Shown here piece after piece: positions 1-5,359 of a stretch of 9,968 nucleotides of DNA. The position numbers and the translations under genes are program-made. Location: positions 1 to 9,968 of the forward strand of contig JAQTWS010000015.1 of the NCBI GenBank assembly GCA_028689175.1. Reading direction: 5' to 3'. The notes under the pieces were generated by a model. That model ran no database searches, had not been told where the DNA came from, and saw only the letters and a list, made by a program, of their open reading frames with translations. The stretch's first letter is position 1; each line of letters starts with the position of its first letter. This DNA comes from Minisyncoccota bacterium (GTDB lineage Bacteria > Patescibacteriota > Minisyncoccia > Minisyncoccales > Minisyncoccaceae).

Positions 1-19
1 ATACAAAACAATTATTAAA

Positions 20-889
20 TCAATAATCGTCTTTAGCTAATGTATTTATTCTTTCGTTGTGTTCCTCCTTAGATATGTTTCCATTTGCAAGCATTGAGTT
101 TAGACCTGCGATGTAGTTTTGTTTAATTTGAGAGGAGGATAGGGCTGCGTTGTATATTTTAGCTTCATCTAAAAAACCATTAAAACAATATGAAGTATTA
201 TTAATACCTCCAACATAAATAATTGCATCATAGCCATGCATGCTTACTAAATTAGAATCCCCCACATAAACACCGTTTGAATAAAGTTTCATATGCCCAT
301 TATCGTATGTTCCTACCAAATATTGCCATTTCTTTGTATTTTTAACATTAACAACATTATAAGGAGAACCACCTACTTTCACTAATTGAAAAATATAATC
401 TTCATAAGATGCTAAAATTCCTCCATGCCAACCAGTTCTACCTATTAATATTTTTTCATTACCTACCTGATAATTAGATTGCGCCCAAATCTCTAGTGTA
501 AATTGTCCAGAATAATTATTTTGCCTCATAATACCTTCATCAACAGAAGTTAACGCGTAGTCACTATCTCCTCCAATAAAAATACATCCCCCTTTTATGC
601 ATTGCTGCTTATCTGCAATCCAATTTACATCGTTATATTTAGTTAAATTATAATTACCCCAAGAATCTGATATAATATTCCCTGCTCCATCTTCAAAGTT
701 CCATTCAGAAATTAAACTAAGCAATAAATTATTTTTTATACTTTCAGCAAACACTTTTGATTTAGCAACATTAGCTTTATCAATAGACGAAGAAGTAGAA
801 ATCATAATAACTCCTGCTAATATTCCAATGATTACTATAACTACAAGTAGTTCTATCAATGTAAATGATTTTTTCTTCTGATTCATCAT
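20..889 (-). CDS. Type IV pilin-like protein with LamG/concanavalin A-like domain (leftmost paralogue)
   Basis: This is a 289-residue predicted pilus or cell-surface protein. A lysine-rich leader, MMNQKKKS, precedes FTLIELLVVIVIIGILAG. Prepilin peptidase would cut between S8 and F9, leaving Glu5 in the mature helix; Ser at -1 is atypical. The LamG-like sandwich (about 75-250) includes SDSWGNYNL, the C97-x4-C102 pair, FTLEIWAQS, IGRTGWHGG, WQYLVGTYDNGHMKLYSNGVYVG, IIYVGGINNTSYC (C235) and GFLDEAKIYNAALSSSQI, very typical of the Laminin_G_3 type. The tail NSMLANGNISKEEHNERINTLAK is nearly identical to that of the interrupted paralogue. The start has two adjacent ATGs (MM); either may be used. 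The gene lies 45 nt downstream of the ATPase stop. It ends with TGA at the point where the mreB-linked paralogue ends with TAA, which supports TGA as a true stop. Confidence 0.85.
   Translation of the reverse strand: MMNQKKKSFTLIELLVVIVIIGILAGVIMISTSSSIDKANVAKSKVFAESIKNNLLLSLISEWNFEDGAGNIISDSWGNYNLTKYNDVNWIADKQQCIKGGCIFIGGDSDYALTSVDEGIMRQNNYSGQFTLEIWAQSNYQVGNEKILIGRTGWHGGILASYEDYIFQLVKVGGSPYNVVNVKNTKKWQYLVGTYDNGHMKLYSNGVYVGDSNLVSMHGYDAIIYVGGINNTSYCFNGFLDEAKIYNAALSSSQIKQNYIAGLNSMLANGNISKEEHNERINTLAKDDY
62..135 (-). repeat. Conserved pilin 3' block, copy 1
   Basis: This 74-nt block encodes QIKQNYIAGLNSMLANGNIS and the flanking residues. It differs from 2469-2542 at only 3 positions by eye, all of them silent. 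Confidence 0.88.
771..870 (-). repeat. Conserved pilin 5' block, copy 1
   Basis: This 100-nt block encodes the hydrophobic pilin helix and the following STSSSIDKAN region. It matches 4118-4217 with about 7 differences by eye and also 3211-3310. Much higher conservation than in the LamG cores indicates recent duplication, gene conversion or strong constraint. Confidence 0.85.
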
Positions 890-908
890 AATAATTTTTA
901 TTAATTAA

Positions 909-925
909 AATATACTACGTATATT
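909..925. repeat. Short AT-rich inverted repeat between the ATPase and leftmost pilin genes
   Basis: AATATAC (909-915) and GTATATT (919-925) are perfect complements around a 3-nt loop. On the minus strand the hairpin lies 10 nt after the ATPase stop and is followed by a T-rich run, so it could be a weak terminator. It could equally be a regulator site upstream of the pilin gene, since it shares the TAGTATATT string with the ATPase promoter repeat. The stem has only one G-C pair, so it would be unstable as an RNA terminator. Confidence 0.25.
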
Positions 926-934
926 AAATAAGAG

Positions 935-2371
935 CTACATTAAGAAATAATAATCTAACGGAACAAAAACTATATTTGTTTCTTTATCAAAATTTAAAAC
1001 AGAATCAGAAATAACTATATTGTAATCAGACCTTATTCTTTTTGCGCTTTTTAGTACTTGTCTTGCATTCTTTTTCCCTATTCCAACTTCAATAATAATC
1101 TGTTTATTATTCAATATTTGTAAAATAAAATCTGCTCCACCTTCTTTGCTATCATATCTTAAAAATCCACGGTTTTTTAAAATAAACTCACGATATAAAT
1201 GTGATGCCACTGAATCCTCAAACAATTTACCCTGTCTTGTTAGATAGGTATTTTCATTAGCAGTAAAATTAAAAAAAGACATTCTGATTGCAGGAGACGC
1301 AAAAAGATATTTATTCGGTTTTTTTGCCACGCTCATATTAGATCCGTATGCGCGCACTTTAATAATGACTCCTGCCTTTTCAAAAGCATCAAAAACACTT
1401 GCAATTGTTAAACGATTTATTCCAATATTTTTTTCAAGCACATACAAGCTTGTTGTATCATTTTCTGCTATAGCAAAAAGTATCTTTTTTGCAGCCATAA
1501 GCGTTTCTTGATTAAAATTGCCCAAAATGGACATGTCATGCGTAATTATTTTATCCACAAGCATTAAAATAGCATCATATGCTGCCATCTCATTTGGCAT
1601 TGATAAAGAAAAAGGTAAGGTTCCATAAGATAAATATTTTTTAACGTCCTTTCTGTTTACTTTTGAGAAATAAGTATTAACTTCTTTTTTTAAATTATTT
1701 AAATTATTAAATACTTCTTCCTCATTTTTTGAAAAATAAATAGAATCCATTATTTTATCTTTTAAACCACTGATTGGTTTAATTTTATTCTTTATCATTT
1801 CAAATTCTATAAAAGACAAAGGAGGCATCCTTTTAAAAATTACCCGACGAGCTAGACTAGGAGTTGTTTCCAAAATTAATGCTGAAGATCCAGTGCATAT
1901 AAAAAACACATTTGACGTCTTGTCAAAAAGAGTTTTTAAAGTTGTTGCCCATCTTGAATCAGCTTGCACCTCATCTAAAAAAATAATTGTAGGTTTTTTT
2001 ATACTTTCCAAATTGTCTCCTAAAATTTCTTCATAAGCTAACATCAAATCGCTTATTCCCACATCAAACAAATTATTTGCATCATCAACTGATAGAAATA
2101 AAATGTTCCTTACTTGTTCCCTATATTTTTCAAAAAGTTGCGCCATAAGAGTAGTCTTTCCAACGCCTCTAAACCCAGGAATAATTATCATTCTATTATT
2201 AGAAGTTTTATTTAAAAATGCATCAATGTGTTCAATCATTTCGTCAACCATAAAACGACGAGGATATTTTTCATTATTAAAACCTTTTATATATTTTAAA
2301 ATTCTATCATCCGCTGTTCTTATTTGTTGCTGTAAATACCTTAATAGTTTTTCATTCATAGTATATTTCAT
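935..2371 (-). CDS. AAA_14-type ATPase with degenerate DUF4143-like nuclease-fold C-terminus
   Basis: This 478-residue protein belongs to the COG1373-like ATPases (AAA_14 plus DUF4143), abundant in CPR bacteria and archaea and of poorly known function. The AAA core has Walker A GFRGVGKTT (66-74), Walker B TIIFLDEVQ (128-136) and a sensor-like CTGSSAL (159-165) followed by ARRVIFKRMPPLSFIEF, the signature region of this family. A helical segment with winged-helix character spans about 285-345 (LYVLEKNIGINRLTIASVF). The C-terminal region (about 380-478) has E385, GGADFIL (D414) and IIIEVG (E428). This is the layout of a PD-(D/E)XK nuclease fold, but with glycine where the catalytic lysine of an EVK motif is expected, so nuclease activity is doubtful. 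No signal peptide or membrane segment is seen. It is flanked on both sides by pilin-LamG genes and has its own promoter-like sequence, so it looks like an accessory insertion into the pilin cluster. The ATG at 2371 was chosen; a second Met four codons in is possible. The stop is TAG. Confidence 0.82.
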   Translation of the reverse strand: MKYTMNEKLLRYLQQQIRTADDRILKYIKGFNNEKYPRRFMVDEMIEHIDAFLNKTSNNRMIIIPGFRGVGKTTLMAQLFEKYREQVRNILFLSVDDANNLFDVGISDLMLAYEEILGDNLESIKKPTIIFLDEVQADSRWATTLKTLFDKTSNVFFICTGSSALILETTPSLARRVIFKRMPPLSFIEFEMIKNKIKPISGLKDKIMDSIYFSKNEEEVFNNLNNLKKEVNTYFSKVNRKDVKKYLSYGTLPFSLSMPNEMAAYDAILMLVDKIITHDMSILGNFNQETLMAAKKILFAIAENDTTSLYVLEKNIGINRLTIASVFDAFEKAGVIIKVRAYGSNMSVAKKPNKYLFASPAIRMSFFNFTANENTYLTRQGKLFEDSVASHLYREFILKNRGFLRYDSKEGGADFILQILNNKQIIIEVGIGKKNARQVLKSAKRIRSDYNIVISDSVLNFDKETNIVFVPLDYYFLM

Positions 2372-2399
2372 TATACTAGTAACCTATGTTTCTAGTATA
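2372..2399. repeat. Perfect 8-bp inverted repeat over the ATPase promoter, possible operator
   Basis: The arms TATACTAG (2372-2379) and CTAGTATA (2392-2399) are exact reverse complements separated by 12 nt. The distal arm contains the -10 hexamer and the proximal arm abuts the ATG. A bound dimeric regulator would block the promoter. A third TATACT occurs just inside the coding region. The ATPase itself appears to have a winged-helix segment, so autoregulation is possible but is inference only. Confidence 0.45.
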
Positions 2400-2422
2400 T
2401 TGTAATAAACTAGAAAAATCAA
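2394..2422 (-). promoter_or_regulatory. Promoter for the AAA_14 ATPase gene
   Basis: On the minus strand TTGATT (2417-2422) and TATACT (2394-2399) are separated by exactly 17 nt, each a close sigma-70-type match. The -10 hexamer ends 22 nt before the ATG at 2371, so the leader would be about 15 nt, with no Shine-Dalgarno sequence. It lies in the 61-nt gap after the pilin pseudogene, indicating that the ATPase gene can be transcribed on its own. Confidence 0.5.
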
Positions 2423-2468
2423 GACATATGTTTTATCTTAAAGCAAACTCAGATAATCTTTTACTATA

Positions 2469-2542
2469 TTCCTCCTTAGATATGTTTCCATTTGCAAGCA
2501 TTGAGTTTAGGCCTGCAATGTAGTTTTGTTTGATTTGAGAGG
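2469..2542 (-). repeat. Conserved pilin 3' block, copy 2
   Basis: This block in the interrupted pilin gene is nearly identical to 62-135, although the LamG cores upstream of the two copies have diverged almost beyond nucleotide recognition. The third paralogue (3322-4230) has a clearly different tail. Confidence 0.88.
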
Positions 2543-3210
2543 TGGATAAAACTGCATTATATATTCTAACATCATCGATTAATCCATTCATAACACATGT
2601 TCCTCTTCCAATAGTTAAATTATTATCTACCGAAATATAAGGAAGAGCAGGTATCGGGCTTCCGACAATGTTTCCATTTAAATAACTTTTACCTGTATCA
2701 TTTAATTTAATTGTAGCAACTATATAATTCCATTGATTAGGGGTGTACTTTACGACTGGAGCAAAATGCCCGGCCCATCTATCTACAGAAGCAAATAAGA
2801 ACATTATTTCATTGTATCCAATATTTCTTTGCTGTATACTATAACCTCCTATTTTTCAATCTCCTTTTTCAACGATGCGATCAAAATTACTTATTTGTGT
2901 TTTTGGCATCACCCAAAAAGAAAATGTAATTTCATTATTGACATTTAAATTTGTATTATTTCCTAAATTAATATGTTCACCCACTTGACTAAAGTTATAG
3001 CATCCACCAAAAACACATTCACCAGAATCTTTTGTTTTGTAGGTTGGGAAAGTAGTATTATTAGTTCCATCACCCAATGTGCCATGATTATTTCCCCAAC
3101 TATCTTTAGTGACATTATTTATAGCAAATTCATCAAATGACCACTCAGATACTAAATTAGATAATAATTCATTTTGAATAGTAGAAGAAAAAGCTTTTGC
3201 TTTAGCAAAG

Positions 3211-3310
3211 TTAGCTTTATCAATAGAAGAAGAAGTAGAGATCATAATAACCCCTGCAAGTATTCCTATGATTACTATAACTACAAGTAGTTCTATTAAA
3301 GTAAACGATT
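3211..3310 (-). repeat. Conserved pilin 5' block, copy 2
   Basis: This is the same 100-nt block in the interrupted pilin gene. It shows about 5 differences from copy 3 by eye, several of them synonymous third-position changes. Confidence 0.85.
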
Positions 3311-3321
3311 TTTGTTTATTC

Positions 3322-4230
3322 TTAATTATCATAAGCTAATGCATTTATTCTTTCATTGTATTCTTGTTTTGAAATCAAATTTTTAGATAATAATAATGCT
3401 ATTTCTGAAATATAATTTTTCTTCATTTGAGCAGAAGAAAAACCCATATGATATATTTTAATATTATTCATATATCCTTCAAAACATCGATCAGCTGAAT
3501 TTGATCCAATATAATAATTGCCATTACTTGAGGCTTGTGGATAAGGATAATCTTCTCGATGTCCTTTTAAAACGCCATCTACCCATAATTCTACAATATT
3601 ATTTTTTATAGTCGTGCTAACAAAATGCCACTTATTATCGGTAAGATTTGTTTCTGTACCAACCGGATAAACACCATTTCCATCAATATTTGTTCCACCG
3701 TTCTTCCATGGCTTAAAACCAAGTTTATTGGAGAAAAAACCAAACTCAATCATATTGTTACTTGATTTAAATATAAAAAAATTCCAAGTATCAGCAGTTT
3801 GGCCTGAACACTTAAACCAAAGAGAGTAAGTTAAGTCATTAGAATGATTTAAAGATGAACTTGAAACGGAAATATAATCATTCAATCCATCGAAATACAA
3901 AACATTACCCATTTGCTTATCATTAACTATTTGAGGACAGGCTGAAGAAGAACAAGTTGTTACTGTTCCATCGTAGAATGTTCCATCATTATTTCCCCAT
4001 TTATCATTAAGTGTCCATGTTGTGTCTTTAGTAACATGATCAGCATCCCATGCTGATACCATGTTAGCGGCTAGATTATTTTTAACACTTTCTTCAAATA
4101 CTTTTATTTTAGCAATATTAGCTTTATCAATAGCAGAAGAAGTAGAAATCATAATAACTCCTGCAAGTATTCCTATGATTACTATAACTACAAGTAGTTC
4201 TATTAAGGTAAATGATTTTTGTTTATTCAT
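3322..4230 (-). CDS. Type IV pilin-like protein with LamG/concanavalin A-like domain (intact paralogue next to mreB)
   Basis: This is a 302-residue predicted surface or pilus protein. The N-terminus, MNKQKS then FTLIELLVVIVIIGILAG, is a class III (prepilin) signal. Cleavage would fall between S6 and F7, with glutamate at mature position 5; position -1 is Ser instead of the usual Gly. The hydrophobic helix continues into a charged helix to about residue 55. A LamG-like beta-sandwich follows (about 75-265): DKWGNNDGTF, the C93-x4-C98 pair, LYFDGLNDYISV, LTYSLWFK, WHFVSTTI, ELWVDGVLKG, YYIGSNS, C249 and NIKIYHMGFSSAQM. A short helical tail includes ISKQEYNERINAL. The specific ligand or assembly partner is unknown, and no pilus ATPase, platform protein or prepilin peptidase is in view. 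It starts 31 nt after mreB. An AGGAGA lies 16 nt upstream of the ATG, too far for a standard ribosome-binding site. Its end overlaps the next pilin gene by 11 nt. Confidence 0.85.
   Translation of the reverse strand: MNKQKSFTLIELLVVIVIIGILAGVIMISTSSAIDKANIAKIKVFEESVKNNLAANMVSAWDADHVTKDTTWTLNDKWGNNDGTFYDGTVTTCSSSACPQIVNDKQMGNVLYFDGLNDYISVSSSSLNHSNDLTYSLWFKCSGQTADTWNFFIFKSSNNMIEFGFFSNKLGFKPWKNGGTNIDGNGVYPVGTETNLTDNKWHFVSTTIKNNIVELWVDGVLKGHREDYPYPQASSNGNYYIGSNSADRCFEGYMNNIKIYHMGFSSAQMKKNYISEIALLLSKNLISKQEYNERINALAYDN
4118..4217 (-). repeat. Conserved pilin 5' block, copy 3
   Basis: This is the same 100-nt block in the intact pilin gene next to mreB. With copy 2 the match continues up to the start region (AATAAACAAAAATC), past the end of the listed block. 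Confidence 0.85.
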
Positions 4231-4261
4231 AATAACGCTTAATTGTTCTCCTAATTAACGT

Positions 4262-5323
4262 CTATTTAGGGGGAATCAATTCTTCTGATTCAACCAAAAC
4301 TTGAGCATATTCATCTATATTCTCTAAAACTACTCCAGCTCCTCTTACAACAGCAGTCATTGGATCTTCAATTACATATGCAGGCACACCTGTTTCTTTG
4401 GTAATTAAAACATCGAGACCGCCTAAAAGAGCACCACCACCAGCAAGGCAAATACCTTTTTTCATAACATCTGAAATTAATTCTGGAGGAGTAACCTCAA
4501 TTGTATTTTTGATTTCACTAATAATCTGATTAATAGATTTTTCCATTGCCTTTTTAATGTCATTTCTTGAAACTGTAATTTCTTCTGGAAGCCCTGTTAT
4601 TAAATTTCTTCCCCTAATAGCCACTCTCTTCAATTTATTTTTCTTATCATTTTCATCAAAATACACTGTTCCAATATTAATTTTAACATTTTCAGCTGTT
4701 CTAACCCCAATTAAAAGCTTATACTTTTCTTGAGCATATTTAATAATATCTTGATTTAATTTATCTCCTGCTATTCTTAAACTTTTAGAAGCAACTATTC
4801 CTCCAAGAGAAATAACTGCTATTTCAGCTGTTCCTCCTCCAATATCAACAATAAAATTACCTCCAGCCTCTTGAACTTGAAGTCTTGCTCCAATTGTTGC
4901 AGCCATAGGCTCTTCAATTAAAAATACCTCTCTTGCACCTGCTGATTTGGCAGCGTCTATAACTGCCCTTCTTTCAACTTCAGTAACCCCACAAGGTATG
5001 CCAACAATAGCTCTTGGTTTTATTATATTAATCCTGTCTTCTCTTGCTCTTTCAAATAAGTATCTAAGCATTTGTTCTGTAACCTCAAAATCAGAAACAA
5101 CGCCATTAACAAGAGGTCTCGTGGCAACAATATGCCCTGGAGTTTTTCCCACCATTTTTTCAGCTTCTCTTCCAATAGCCAAAACTTGTCCTGTTTTTTG
5201 ATTAATGGCAACAACAGAAGGTTCCGATAATATAATACCTCTTCCCCTAACATAAACTAAACAGTTTGCTGTTCCAAGATCAATGGCTATATCGTTTGAA
5301 AATTTATCAAAAAATTTTTTCAT
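4262..5323 (-). CDS. mreB: Rod-shape-determining actin homologue MreB
   Basis: MreB is the bacterial actin that polymerises under the membrane and guides lateral peptidoglycan synthesis. The 353 residues span the full family length. The nucleotide-binding motifs are all present: phosphate 1 IAIDLGTANCLVYV (13-26), the IVATRPLVNGVVSDFE block, the connect/phosphate 2 region with VDIGGGTAEIAVISLGG, and adenosine motif CLAGGGALLGGL near residues 291-302. A typical Lys/Phe-rich N-terminus (MKKFFDKF) precedes them and may act as a short membrane-binding amphipathic helix (inference). The tail VESEELIPPK is slightly extended. DnaK-like and FtsA alternatives are excluded by length and motif context. 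It starts 32 nt after proS, a gap that holds promoter-like hexamers, and the pilin gene follows 31 nt downstream. It sits with murA in the same run of genes, consistent with a shared role in cell-wall growth. Confidence 0.97.
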   Translation of the reverse strand: MKKFFDKFSNDIAIDLGTANCLVYVRGRGIILSEPSVVAINQKTGQVLAIGREAEKMVGKTPGHIVATRPLVNGVVSDFEVTEQMLRYLFERAREDRINIIKPRAIVGIPCGVTEVERRAVIDAAKSAGAREVFLIEEPMAATIGARLQVQEAGGNFIVDIGGGTAEIAVISLGGIVASKSLRIAGDKLNQDIIKYAQEKYKLLIGVRTAENVKINIGTVYFDENDKKNKLKRVAIRGRNLITGLPEEITVSRNDIKKAMEKSINQIISEIKNTIEVTPPELISDVMKKGICLAGGGALLGGLDVLITKETGVPAYVIEDPMTAVVRGAGVVLENIDEYAQVLVESEELIPPK

Positions 5324-5330
5324 AATATTT

Positions 5331-5359
5331 ATGATAACAAGTTTTTATCTCAAAATCAA
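5331..5359 (-). promoter_or_regulatory. Possible promoter for mreB, apparently leaderless
   Basis: On the minus strand TTGATT (5354-5359) is followed after exactly 17 nt by TATCAT (5331-5336). The hexamers differ from the sigma-70 consensus at two and one positions. The -10 hexamer is only 7 nt from the mreB ATG, so transcription would begin at or next to the start codon and give a leaderless mRNA. The -35 hexamer overlaps the proS stop codon. In DNA this AT-rich such matches arise by chance, so this stays tentative. Confidence 0.35.

Larger units (their letters stand above)
2433..3332 (-). pseudogene. Type IV pilin-like LamG protein interrupted by one in-frame TGA
   Basis: Two open stretches, 2856-3332 (158 residues) and 2433-2804 onward, lie in the same reading frame and are separated only by the TGA at 2856-2858. 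Read through, they give one protein of about 299 residues with the same plan as its neighbours: prepilin signal (MIIKNKQKS then FTLIELLVV), DSWGNNHGTL, C106-x4-C111, ITFSFWVMPK, VEKGD-stop-KIGGYSI, WNYIVATI, SYLNGNIVG, GTCVMNGLIDDVRIYNAVLS and the tail NISKEEYSKRL. The stop falls next to a position where the leftmost paralogue has Trp (GWHGG), so a TGG-to-TGA change is the simplest cause. The truncated product would keep the pilin helix but lose most of the LamG sandwich. An internal ATG at 2804 has no convincing ribosome-binding site. Alternatives are a sequencing or assembly error, or stop readthrough. The start overlaps the preceding gene's stop by 11 nt. Confidence 0.75.

Noticed and set aside
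935..2371. The ATPase gene as an insertion sequence or transposon
   Set aside because: No DDE or serine/tyrosine recombinase motifs, no terminal inverted repeats at both ends and no target-site duplication were seen. The only inverted repeats are short promoter-type or hairpin-type sequences.
935..2371. The ATPase as part of a toxin-antitoxin or defence pair
   Set aside because: No small partner gene lies next to it; both neighbours are pilin genes. The nuclease-like region also lacks its lysine.
2103..2405. Plus-strand open frames, for example 2103-2405, 4947-5201 and 6714-6938
   Set aside because: They lie antisense within well-supported genes, encode low-complexity hydrophobic or serine-rich sequence with no recognisable domains, and lack plausible ribosome-binding sites.
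2424..2431. Palindrome ACATATGT after the pilin pseudogene as a terminator or operator
   Set aside because: It is only 8 bp with no loop and no following T-run in a suitable position, so it is expected by chance in this AT-rich DNA.
2856..2858. Genome-wide recoding of UGA (glycine or tryptophan) to explain the in-frame TGA
   Set aside because: frr (7684-7686), proS (5356-5358) and the leftmost pilin (20-22) end with TGA exactly where homology says the protein should end, and no other gene here contains an in-frame TGA.
2856..2858. Selenocysteine insertion at the in-frame TGA
   Set aside because: The aligned position in a paralogue is near a Trp, not a Cys, and no redox-enzyme context supports Sec. 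No selenocysteine insertion structure was identified by eye.
20..4230. Diversity-generating retroelement acting on the LamG domains
   Set aside because: No reverse transcriptase or template repeat is present, and the differences between the cores are not confined to adenine positions of a repeat. They are whole-domain divergence.
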